This document shows positions 8,426 to 16,516 of a DNA stretch of 64,000 nucleotides, one piece after another. The notes beneath the pieces were generated by a model. It had not been told where the DNA came from. It saw nothing but the letters and a program-made list of their open reading frames with translations, and did no database searches. The stretch is taken from the NCBI RefSeq assembly GCF_018476645.1, contig NZ_JAHCTB010000002.1:1-64000 (forward strand), in the 5' to 3' direction. The position numbers and the translations under genes were made by a program. The stretch is from Aequorivita echinoideorum (GTDB lineage Bacteria; Bacteroidota; Bacteroidia; Flavobacteriales; Flavobacteriaceae). Position 1 is the stretch's first letter. Each line of letters opens with the position of its first letter.

Positions 8426-10300
8426 ATGAAAAAAATATACTTATTATTATTTCTTGGTATTGCAGGAACTTTTATCTCCACAGCCCAGAATAGAGACACA
8501 AAAAAAGCAGATCAACATTTTGATCGTTTAGAATATATTAAAGCTGCTGAAGAATATGAAAAAATTGTAGAGAGAGAAAAAGCTGATGAATACGTTTATA
8601 CCAGGCTAGCAAACTCCTACTATTACATAAATGATACTCAGAAAGCTGAACCTTATTTTAAAGAAGCTGTAGCAACAACCAATAATCCAGAAACTGTTTA
8701 CAGTTATGCCCAGACATTAAAAGCCAACGGTAAATCTGAAGAATCCAATATTTGGATGAAAAAGTTTGCTCAAATGGCTCCAAATGATTCTAGAGCAATA
8801 GCATTCAATGAAAATCCAAATTATATTCCGAAATTAATGGATAAGGCTGAAAAATTTGAGGTAAATATAGTTGGTGAACTTCAAAGTGAACATACTGATT
8901 TTGGTGGTGAAATGCTTGGAAACAAATTTTACTTTACATCTTCAAGAAATACGGCAAGAAAAAACCATAAAATGAACCAAGAACCGTTTTTGGATATTTA
9001 CGAAGCTACAAATACCGCAGGAACATTTACAGATATTAAACCACTTAAAGGTGATGTAAACACGAAATTCCACGAAGGAGTTTTAAGTTTTTCAAAAGAT
9101 GGAAAGCGTATGTATTTTGATAGAAATGATTATTTTGACGGAAAATACAAAAAAAATGAAGAAGGAATAAACCAACTTAATATCTACTACGCCGAACTTG
9201 TTGATGGAGTTTGGAAGGATATACAATCGGTACCATTCAATAATTCAGAATATTCTGTAGGTCACCCTGCCGTGAGCGCAGATGGCAAAACATTATATTT
9301 TGTTTCTGATATGCCAGGAGGTTTCGGGGAATCTGATATCTACGAAGTTTCAATAAATGATGATGGTTCATTTGGTGAACCCAAAAATCTCGGAAAAAAT
9401 ATAAATACCGAAGCAAAAGAGGTTTTTCCTTTTGTTGGAAAAAACGGTACTTTATATTTTTCGAGCAACGGTCATTTAGGGTTAGGTGGATTGGACGTAT
9501 TTTATGCAGAAGAGTCTTCAAATGGCTTTGGTAAAGCAATGAACCTTGGAAGCCCAGTTAATGGAAAGTCTGATGATTTTGCTTTTAAATATGATGATAC
9601 TTCAAAAGAAGGTTTTGTATCCTCAAATCGAAATGGGGAAAAAGACAATATTTTTAAATTGAAAGAAATATGCTCTTCGACAATAGAAAGTATTGTAATA
9701 AATGAATATACTAATGAGCCCCTATCTGGCGCCAAAGTTGATCTTTATGACTCAAACGAAAATCTTCTTTCTTCGAAAATTGCAGGTAACGACGGTCGTG
9801 TGAGTTTTGAAGTTGAATGTGACCAAGATTTTGTAGTTCAAGGTAGTATGGCAGATTTTGAAAGCAACGCAGTGACTGGTTTAAAATCAGACAAATCTAA
9901 AGTGGCCGCAGAAATTAAACTAAGACCAATTGAAGATATTATTGTTGAGGACAAAGTTGTATTAAATCCAATTATGTTTGATTATGACAAATATAATATT
10001 AAGCCACAAGGTGCTTTAGAATTAGACAAGTTGGTTCAACTAATGAAAAAATACCCTAAAATGGTAATTAAAGTTGAAGGACATACCGATAATAAAGGTC
10101 CTGCAGAATACAACAGAGACTTATCTGACAAAAGAGCAAAGTCTACTGTACAATATGTAATTTCAAAAGGTATTGATGAAAGTAGAATTAGCGGGGAAGG
10201 CTTTGGCGAAAGTCAACCAATATTTGACTGTGGAGATAGTTGCACCCCAGAAAAAGATGCAAAAAACAGAAGATCTGAATTTATAATTATTAGCAGATAA
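8426..10300 (+). CDS. TPR-PD40-OmpA family protein (PorE-like, T9SS-associated)
   Basis: The protein has 624 residues. A signal peptide (MKKIYLLLFLGIAGTFISTAQ) leads into tetratricopeptide-like helices (about 20-125), a WD40-like PD40 beta-propeller (about 150-410, repeated YFSS/YFVSD and GGLDVFYA motifs), a carboxypeptidase-regulatory-like beta domain (about 418-502) and an OmpA/MotB domain (about 508-624). The OmpA part keeps VEGHTDNKG and NRDLSDKRA, the peptidoglycan-binding signature. This order matches PorE, which tethers T9SS components to peptidoglycan, and related proteins encoded after SprF-like genes. I infer that it anchors the adjacent PorP/SprF protein and cargo to the cell wall. 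The 17-base spacing to the upstream gene supports an operon. Confidence 0.88.
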   Translation: MKKIYLLLFLGIAGTFISTAQNRDTKKADQHFDRLEYIKAAEEYEKIVEREKADEYVYTRLANSYYYINDTQKAEPYFKEAVATTNNPETVYSYAQTLKANGKSEESNIWMKKFAQMAPNDSRAIAFNENPNYIPKLMDKAEKFEVNIVGELQSEHTDFGGEMLGNKFYFTSSRNTARKNHKMNQEPFLDIYEATNTAGTFTDIKPLKGDVNTKFHEGVLSFSKDGKRMYFDRNDYFDGKYKKNEEGINQLNIYYAELVDGVWKDIQSVPFNNSEYSVGHPAVSADGKTLYFVSDMPGGFGESDIYEVSINDDGSFGEPKNLGKNINTEAKEVFPFVGKNGTLYFSSNGHLGLGGLDVFYAEESSNGFGKAMNLGSPVNGKSDDFAFKYDDTSKEGFVSSNRNGEKDNIFKLKEICSSTIESIVINEYTNEPLSGAKVDLYDSNENLLSSKIAGNDGRVSFEVECDQDFVVQGSMADFESNAVTGLKSDKSKVAAEIKLRPIEDIIVEDKVVLNPIMFDYDKYNIKPQGALELDKLVQLMKKYPKMVIKVEGHTDNKGPAEYNRDLSDKRAKSTVQYVISKGIDESRISGEGFGESQPIFDCGDSCTPEKDAKNRRSEFIIISR

Positions 10301-10330
10301 AATAAAAGTGCATCAAGCAATCTTTTTGTA

Positions 10331-10356
10331 AAAGCGGAAGACTTAACTTCCGCTTT
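10331..10356. terminator. Bidirectional terminator between the OmpA gene and rsmG
   Basis: A perfect 10-base stem (AAAGCGGAAG with CTTCCGCTTT) with loop ACTTAA is followed by AATTTTTAAT. It lies between two convergent genes and has an A-rich left flank. Confidence 0.8.
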
Positions 10357-10379
10357 AATTTTTAATACTAATCATATAA

Positions 10380-11015
10380 TCACCTCCTAAACTTCAACGG
10401 AAGATACACGACGCTTTTGGTCTCAAAAAAATCTTCTTCAAAAAAATCGATTAATGGAAATATAGAAGCATTACGGTACAGCTGAAGTTCTTCAGAGAGG
10501 TCACCCCCTTTTAGATAGAGGATTCCATTTTTGCGTTCGTGTTGACTATGCTTTGCAATTTTCCCTTGAACCCAGTGAACAAAGGTTTCCATCTGTGCTA
10601 CTGCACGGCTTACAATAAAATCGTATTTCCCATTTAGGGTCTCTACCCTATCATTTGTTGTTTTTACGTTATCCAGTTTAAGACCTTCCACAACTTCATT
10701 TACTACTTTAATCTTTTTTCCAATACTGTCTACCAAATGGAAGTTGGTTTCCGGAAAAAGTATGGCCAAGGGTATCCCTGGAAATCCGCCACCGGTTCCT
10801 ACGTCCAGAATATTGGCATCAGGTAAAAAAGACTGAACTTTGGCAATTCCCAACGAATGCAGCACATGACGTAGATAGAGTTCATCAATATCTTTCCGGG
10901 AAACAACATTTATTTTGAGATTCCAGTCTTCGTAAAGAGATTGCAGAAGCGCAAATTGTTTCTTTTGCGTTTCGGTTATATCGGGAAAGTATTTTAAGAG
11001 AAGTTCCATATTCAT
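10380..11015 (-). CDS. rsmG: 16S rRNA (guanine527-N7)-methyltransferase RsmG
   Basis: RsmG (GidB) uses SAM to methylate N7 of G527 in the 530 loop of 16S rRNA; its loss is known to give low-level streptomycin resistance. The 211-residue protein has the class I methyltransferase glycine motif DVGTGGGFPG at 71-80, a VDSIGKK acidic-loop segment and the SRAVAQ motif, all typical of RsmG. Its length is normal. Translation may begin at residue 3 (ATG at 11009): the −7 box at 11026-11033 leaves almost no leader before 11015, and relatives commonly begin MELLxKYFP-like. The gene is divergent from the desaturase gene. Confidence 0.95.
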   Translation of the reverse strand: MNMELLLKYFPDITETQKKQFALLQSLYEDWNLKINVVSRKDIDELYLRHVLHSLGIAKVQSFLPDANILDVGTGGGFPGIPLAILFPETNFHLVDSIGKKIKVVNEVVEGLKLDNVKTTNDRVETLNGKYDFIVSRAVAQMETFVHWVQGKIAKHSQHERKNGILYLKGGDLSEELQLYRNASIFPLIDFFEEDFFETKSVVYLPLKFRR

Positions 11016-11025
11016 TGTTAGCCTA

Positions 11026-11033
11026 CAAAAGTA
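11026..11033 (-). promoter_or_regulatory. Promoter −7 box for rsmG
   Basis: On the minus strand this reads TACTTTTG, a perfect match to the Bacteroidota TAnnTTTG box, 10 bases before the rsmG ATG. No clear −33 TTG is seen. Confidence 0.65.
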
Positions 11034-11057
11034 TATTATCTTTCAGAAATTAATGTG

Positions 11058-11065
11058 TATTTTTG
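11058..11065 (+). promoter_or_regulatory. Promoter −7 box for the desaturase gene
   Basis: TATTTTTG matches TAnnTTTG perfectly. It overlaps the in-frame codons just after an ATG at 11055, so that ATG cannot be the start of an mRNA made here. This supports the TTG at 11103. Confidence 0.6.
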
Positions 11066-11102
11066 TCGCTCTCTATTATTTGGCAATAAAAACATTTTCA
11101 TT

Positions 11103-12203
11103 TTGACCCCTACCCCATTGGCATTTTCACGCGTAGATACCGCAAAGTTCTTTAGGACTTTGAACAAGCGCGTAAACGATTATTTCAAAGAAAATAATAT
11201 TTCTAAAACCGGTAACTGGAAAATACATCTTAAAACAATTATCATGTTTTCCCTTTACCTTACCCCCTATTTTTTGCTTCTGACATTGGATTTACCGTGG
11301 TGGCTCCAATTAATTTCAGCAATAGTAATGGGAATTGGAATGGCAGGCGTAGGAATGAATGTAATGCATGATGCCAATCACGGCGCGTATTCCTCCAAAA
11401 AATGGATCAACAAGGTAATGGGCGGCAGTATGTATATTCTTGCCGGGAATGTTTATAATTGGCAGGTACAGCACAATGTGCTCCATCACACCTATACTAA
11501 TATACACGGCCACGATGAGGATCTGGAGGCCGGAAGAATTCTTCGGTTTTCAAAACACGCCAAATGGCATTGGCTTCACAAATTTCAGCATTACTACAGC
11601 GTTCTTTTTTATGGTTTATTGACATTTAACTGGGTATTTACGGTAGATTTTTTCCAAACGCGCAGATATTTGAAGCAGAAGCTAAGCTACGGTAAGTTTC
11701 CAAGCCCCATAAAGCAATGGAGCACGCTGGTAATCACAAAAATTATTTATATTTCTTTGTGGATTGTCATCCCCATATTATTCTTCAATATAGTTTGGTG
11801 GCAAATACTCATTGGTTTTTTCATCATGCATTATGTGGCTGGAATAATACTCAGCCTTGTTTTTCAACTTGCTCATGTGGTTGAGGATACGGAGATGATG
11901 TTGCCGGATAGCAGCGGAACGATGAAGAATACGTGGGCCATCCACCAACTTTTTACTACCGTGAATTTTTCCACTAAAAATAAGTTTATGAATTGGTTCA
12001 CAGGTGGCTTAAACCATCAGGTTGAGCATCATATTTTCCCAAATATAAGCCACATCCATTACACAAAAATTTCTGAAATAGTAAGAAACACAACCAAGGA
12101 ATTTAACCTTCCCTACAAAGAATACGAAACAACCCGCAAAGCAATTATTGCCCACTTTAGACATCTGCGCGAAATGGGAGTAAATCCTGCATTATCAGTA
12201 TAA
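11103..12203 (+). CDS. Membrane acyl-lipid fatty acid desaturase
   Basis: This 366-residue integral membrane di-iron desaturase probably introduces double bonds into phospholipid acyl chains and so adjusts membrane fluidity. It contains the three histidine boxes of the family: HDANHG, HNVLHH and, near the C-terminus, HQVEHH. Two hydrophobic hairpins flank the first boxes. I place the start at the TTG at 11103, since the promoter box at 11058-11065 excludes the upstream ATG and the resulting N-terminus (TPTPLAFSRVDTAKFF) looks like that of related flavobacterial proteins. The HQVEHH box is typical of front-end or linoleoyl-type desaturases, but regiospecificity cannot be read. The aminotransferase gene follows after 4 bases, which suggests co-transcription without an obvious shared pathway. 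Confidence 0.88.
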   Translation: MTPTPLAFSRVDTAKFFRTLNKRVNDYFKENNISKTGNWKIHLKTIIMFSLYLTPYFLLLTLDLPWWLQLISAIVMGIGMAGVGMNVMHDANHGAYSSKKWINKVMGGSMYILAGNVYNWQVQHNVLHHTYTNIHGHDEDLEAGRILRFSKHAKWHWLHKFQHYYSVLFYGLLTFNWVFTVDFFQTRRYLKQKLSYGKFPSPIKQWSTLVITKIIYISLWIVIPILFFNIVWWQILIGFFIMHYVAGIILSLVFQLAHVVEDTEMMLPDSSGTMKNTWAIHQLFTTVNFSTKNKFMNWFTGGLNHQVEHHIFPNISHIHYTKISEIVRNTTKEFNLPYKEYETTRKAIIAHFRHLREMGVNPALSV

Positions 12204-12207
12204 AAAT

Positions 12208-13395
12208 ATGGACCAAAGACTTTCCAAGAGAGTAAATGAAATGGCAACTTCAGCCACACTTGCTATGGCAGCCAAAACAAGGGAATTGAAAGAACAGGGC
12301 AAAGATATTATTGGTCTAAGTTTGGGCGAACCTGATTTTACAGTTCCTGATTTCGTGAAGGAAGCTGCTGTACAAGCCATACATGATGATTACCATTCCT
12401 ACAGTCCCGTGGATGGCTATGGGGATTTAAAGCAGGCAATTATTACGAAATTTAAAAGAGATAATAATCTTAATTATAAACCTTCACAAATTGTAGTTTC
12501 CACCGGTGCCAAACAATCTCTGGCAAACCTGATGATGGTTCTGCTAAATGATGGTGACGAGGTGTTGCTTCCGGCTCCCTATTGGGTGAGTTATGCTGAT
12601 ATGTGCAAGCTCTCCGGAGGTGTGCCGAAGGAAATTCCAACTTCCATCGAAACTGATTTTAAAATCACTGCCAAACAATTGGAAGACGCCATTTCACCGG
12701 CTACAAAGGTGATTCTGTACAGTTCCCCTTGCAACCCAAGCGGATCGGTTTATAGTGAGAAGGAATTGAGACAATTGGCCGATGTGCTGGTAAAACATCC
12801 AGATATTATTGTAATTAGTGACGAAATCTACGAGCACATCAATTTTACTGGTGAGCACGCCTCTATGGCGCAATTTGAAGATATGTATGACCGTACTGTC
12901 GTTGTAAATGGTGTGTCAAAAGCCTATGCCATGACAGGTTGGAGAATTGGTTACATAGGCGCTCCAGAATGGATTGCGCGAGCTTGCAATAAAATGCAGG
13001 GCCAAATTACAAGTGGAGCCAATTGTATTGCGCAACGCGCTACGATTACGGCACTTGAAAATCCGCCGAGCAAGATTAAATATATGATTGATGCCTTTAA
13101 GGAGCGAAGAAAAATAATTCTTGATCTTCTTTCAGAAATAAATGGCTTTAAAACAAATGAACCCGAAGGTGCATTCTATGTTTTTCCAGATATTTCATTC
13201 TACTTTGGAAAAACCCTTCGTGGAAAGAATATAAACACCGCATCAGATTTTTCATTGTTTTTATTAGAAGAAGCTGGCGTTGCAACCGTTACCGGCGAAG
13301 CTTTTGGCGACCCAAACTGCATCCGTATTTCCTATGCAGCTTCAGAAAATGAAATTCGGGAAGCCATGGCTCGCATAAAGAAAGTGATGGATTAA
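12208..13395 (+). CDS. Pyridoxal-phosphate aspartate aminotransferase (class I, type Ib)
   Basis: This 395-residue cytoplasmic aminotransferase is of the type that converts aspartate and 2-oxoglutarate to oxaloacetate and glutamate. The PLP Schiff-base lysine is Lys238 in VNGVSKAYAMTGWR. SPCNPSG holds the Asn that contacts the cofactor pyridine, SDEIYEH holds the Asp/Tyr pair, and an Arg near the C-terminus (CIRISYA) would bind the substrate carboxylate. The length and the IGLSLGEPDF start of the small domain fit bacterial type Ib enzymes. Prephenate or broader amino donor activity is possible within the same subfamily. It lies 4 bases after the desaturase gene and ends at a strong terminator. 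Confidence 0.93.
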   Translation: MDQRLSKRVNEMATSATLAMAAKTRELKEQGKDIIGLSLGEPDFTVPDFVKEAAVQAIHDDYHSYSPVDGYGDLKQAIITKFKRDNNLNYKPSQIVVSTGAKQSLANLMMVLLNDGDEVLLPAPYWVSYADMCKLSGGVPKEIPTSIETDFKITAKQLEDAISPATKVILYSSPCNPSGSVYSEKELRQLADVLVKHPDIIVISDEIYEHINFTGEHASMAQFEDMYDRTVVVNGVSKAYAMTGWRIGYIGAPEWIARACNKMQGQITSGANCIAQRATITALENPPSKIKYMIDAFKERRKIILDLLSEINGFKTNEPEGAFYVFPDISFYFGKTLRGKNINTASDFSLFLLEEAGVATVTGEAFGDPNCIRISYAASENEIREAMARIKKVMD

Positions 13396-13420
13396 TATTA
13401 ATTATGTAAAGCAATATCAA

Positions 13421-13454
13421 ATGGTTAAAGTTAATCTTTAACCATTTTTTTTTT
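13421..13454 (+). terminator. Strong intrinsic terminator after the aminotransferase gene
   Basis: A perfect 10-base stem (ATGGTTAAAG with CTTTAACCAT) with a 5-base loop is followed directly by a long T run. Confidence 0.92.
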
Positions 13455-13525
13455 GCGGAATATTTCTATTTTTAAGTCCCTCAAAAAAACTAAACTCTTA
13501 TTACAACCCTAAATTAGCATTCTTA

Positions 13526-16435
13526 ATGAAAACTAAATTTACATTTTTATTCTTCTTCCTCACATTCGTCGGGTTGCAAGCTCAGGAAAAAACGAAAGCA
13601 ACGTACGTTGGCAAGATAGGCTCGGTAGTCCACGTTCCTTCGATTGCCTCACAAAATAATTTACAGCCGGCACGCGTGAAGGAGGCAGTGATGCAAGATG
13701 GACGTGCTTCAAAAAATTTGATCGTTCCCGGAAAGGATAGCCAGACAGAAGATGATTATTTCGTTAGAAATCCCAATGCTTTGGAACAAAAAATTGACGG
13801 TAAAGCCCCCACTTTAGTATTTGATGCCGCAGCTTCCAGTTCGCAACCTACAGATCCATCAATTGGTGTTGGTCCAAACCACGCGGTTGTTGTATTCAAT
13901 ACTGGATTTCGAATTTTTGATAAGTCTGGAAACCCCTTAACTGGTCAATTAAGCCCAAATCCTACCATATTTCCGAATGGTGGATGTTGCGACTTGACCA
14001 TTTCGTATGACAATGCTGCGGATAGATTTGTTATGTCTTTTTTGGGAAATGGCGCGCAGATTGCCGTTTCCGATGGTCCAGATCCATTAAATGATGGCTG
14101 GTATGTGTATACTATTCCACAAATAAATGATTATCAAAAACTTTCGGTATGGAGTGATGGTTATTATATGACTGACAATACTGGAAGCACGAATAAAATC
14201 TATGCAATGGAACGGGATAAAATGCTAACTGGTGATCCATCTGCGCAAATAATTGGTTTTCCATTGCCGGGAATCGTGACAAGCGGTTTTTACAGCCCAC
14301 AAGCCTTAAACGTTACAAATGATAACCTACCCGCCACGGGAAGTCTACCCATTGTATATTTACAGGACGATGCTTGGACAGGAGTATCACAGGATCACGT
14401 AAAACTTTGGACGGTAGATGTAGATTGGGCAACCCCAGGCAATTCAACAATTTCAGCCCCCATAGAATTGATTACTACTCCTTTTATTTCTGTTTTTGAC
14501 GGAGGAAGTTTCTCAAATTTGGCACAACCGGGCGGAGGTGCAGATATTGATGCCTTACAAGCTACGGTAATGAATCAGGCACAATTCAGAAAATATAGCG
14601 GTCATAATTCTGGAGTATTCAACTTTGTAGTAGATACAGATGCCAGCAATGGTGAGCTTGCCGGAGTTCGTTGGTTTGAGATAAGACAGCCAGCAGATGG
14701 CCAACCTTGGAGCATTTACCAGGAAGGAACCTACACCTCACCCAATGGAAAACACGCCTGGCATGCAAGTATGATGATGGATGTTCAGGGGAATATAGGA
14801 ATGGGTTATACCGCTATGGCTGGACCTACAACTGCCAATCCCACGAATTTCCGTGTTAGTTCATATTATACAGGGCGTTTTGCAAATGATCCTCTAAACA
14901 CAATGACCGTTGCCGAAGAACTAATTGCAGCTGGAAACCAAAATATTCCCGGACTTCGCTATGGAGATTACAGTAAAATCGATCTTGATCCATCTAACGA
15001 TAAATCTTTTTGGTTCATAAATGAATATATGAACAGCGGAAGAAAAGATGTGGTCGGGGTTTTTCAAATCGCACCAAATTTCAATAATGATGTAGGTGTT
15101 GTAAGTATAGATTCACCTGTAACGGGAACACTTTCAAATGCAGAAACGGTTACTGTAACCATATTTAACTATGGGCAAAATAGCGCCTCAAACTTTCCGG
15201 TTACATTCCAAGTTGACGGTGGCGCCGTAATTACAGAAACTTTTACGGGAACCATACCCTCAGCCACAACCGCACAATATACTTTTACCGCAACGGCTAA
15301 CTTGAATAACGTAGGCCAAACGTATTCCATTTTCTCTGAAACAAATTTGGTTGGAGATGAGGACACAGGAAATGACGGAACTACCGAAACCGTAACATTC
15401 CTTGAACCCAATGATATTGGTGTAACGGCCATAACTGCTCCCAACTCTGGGACCAATTTAAGTGCCGCAGAAAGCATTGTGGTTACCATTACCAACTTTG
15501 GTGGAGAGCCCCAATCAAATTTTGATGTTAGTTATGATTTGGAAGGAACCGTGGTTACCGAAGTTGTTTCTGGACCACTGGCCGCAAATTCTTCAACTAC
15601 ATATACTTTCACACAAACTGGAGATTTTTCAGCATTTGGAAATTATGACCTTACTGCTTACACTTCGCTACCCAACGATAGCGATACTTCGAACGATTCA
15701 ACTTCCAAAGTGGTAACAAACCAAAACTGCCAGCCAGTGGGAGATTGCTCACTTGGTGATGGATTGCGATTGGTACAACTTACAGATATCAATAATCCTT
15801 CTGAATGTGAGGGTTATGCTGATTTTACGGATCAAGTTGCTGTACTTGAGCCGGGCACAACTTATGATTTGACTTTAACTACTGAATATGGGGACCAGCA
15901 CGTACGTGTCTGGGTAGATTTCAACGATGATTTTCTTTTCACAAATGATGAAATAGTTGTGGCCGATTATGTTATAGCTCCTGGACAAGGTGGTGGTTCT
16001 TACACTGAAACAACAGATTTTGTAGTTCCAGCAGATGCAACTTTAGGCCAACATTTAATGAGAGTAAAAACCAATTGGAATGCCGCTGTACCAGATGACG
16101 CATGTGAAGAAACTACATATGGCGAAACGGAAGATTACACAGCTCAAATTGGCGTTCTTACAGCAGGCGAAAACAATCTAGATGAATCAGAATTCACAGT
16201 TTTAAGTCTTGGAAACAATATTTTTGATGTAAATCTTAACACTACGACTTTTTCCGAAGATTTGATACTTACTGTTTACAACACTTTGGGCCAAAGATTG
16301 CTATTCAGAAAAATTGAAAATAGCGGTGATGGATACCATTATAAACTGGATATGGGTTATGTTTCTACAGGTGTTTATTTAATAAGACTGGGAAATAAAA
16401 CCACCGGAAAAATTAAAAGGATTATTGTTGAATAA
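13526..16435 (+). CDS. T9SS type A cargo protein with CARDB and GEVED domains
   Basis: This 969-residue secreted protein has the signal peptide MKTKFTFLFFFLTFVGLQAQ. After a short linker, residues about 75-515 form a large beta-rich region with propeller-like strands (GGCCDLTISYD, WSDGYYMTDN, DVQGNIGMGY) that I cannot assign to a named family. Two CARDB-like beta-sandwiches follow (about 520-625 and 628-732, each opening with a D(V/I)GV motif), then a GEVED domain (about 788-875, WVDFNDDFLF and GETEDYT) and a type A sorting domain (about 888-969, VYNTLGQ, STGVYLIR, ending KRIIVE). Export across the outer membrane by the T9SS and surface anchoring are inferred. Such proteins are often extracellular enzymes or adhesins; no catalytic triad is visible. 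It is transcribed alone between two terminators. Confidence 0.85.
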   Translation: MKTKFTFLFFFLTFVGLQAQEKTKATYVGKIGSVVHVPSIASQNNLQPARVKEAVMQDGRASKNLIVPGKDSQTEDDYFVRNPNALEQKIDGKAPTLVFDAAASSSQPTDPSIGVGPNHAVVVFNTGFRIFDKSGNPLTGQLSPNPTIFPNGGCCDLTISYDNAADRFVMSFLGNGAQIAVSDGPDPLNDGWYVYTIPQINDYQKLSVWSDGYYMTDNTGSTNKIYAMERDKMLTGDPSAQIIGFPLPGIVTSGFYSPQALNVTNDNLPATGSLPIVYLQDDAWTGVSQDHVKLWTVDVDWATPGNSTISAPIELITTPFISVFDGGSFSNLAQPGGGADIDALQATVMNQAQFRKYSGHNSGVFNFVVDTDASNGELAGVRWFEIRQPADGQPWSIYQEGTYTSPNGKHAWHASMMMDVQGNIGMGYTAMAGPTTANPTNFRVSSYYTGRFANDPLNTMTVAEELIAAGNQNIPGLRYGDYSKIDLDPSNDKSFWFINEYMNSGRKDVVGVFQIAPNFNNDVGVVSIDSPVTGTLSNAETVTVTIFNYGQNSASNFPVTFQVDGGAVITETFTGTIPSATTAQYTFTATANLNNVGQTYSIFSETNLVGDEDTGNDGTTETVTFLEPNDIGVTAITAPNSGTNLSAAESIVVTITNFGGEPQSNFDVSYDLEGTVVTEVVSGPLAANSSTTYTFTQTGDFSAFGNYDLTAYTSLPNDSDTSNDSTSKVVTNQNCQPVGDCSLGDGLRLVQLTDINNPSECEGYADFTDQVAVLEPGTTYDLTLTTEYGDQHVRVWVDFNDDFLFTNDEIVVADYVIAPGQGGGSYTETTDFVVPADATLGQHLMRVKTNWNAAVPDDACEETTYGETEDYTAQIGVLTAGENNLDESEFTVLSLGNNIFDVNLNTTTFSEDLILTVYNTLGQRLLFRKIENSGDGYHYKLDMGYVSTGVYLIRLGNKTTGKIKRIIVE

Positions 16436-16454
16436 TTTTATAAACTAAAAACAG

Positions 16455-16487
16455 AAAAGCCCAAAACATCTTCCGTTTTGGGCTTTT
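16455..16487. terminator. Bidirectional terminator between the T9SS cargo gene and trkH
   Basis: A perfect 13-base stem (AAAAGCCCAAAAC with GTTTTGGGCTTTT) with a 7-base loop serves both convergent genes, since A and T tracts flank it symmetrically. Confidence 0.95.
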
Positions 16488-16516
16488 TAATTTGCTTGAA
16501 AATTTCTTTTAAAAAT

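Noticed and set aside
11055-11102. N-terminal extension of the desaturase from ATG 11055
   Set aside because: The ATG lies within three bases of the −7 box, so mRNA from that promoter would not include it.
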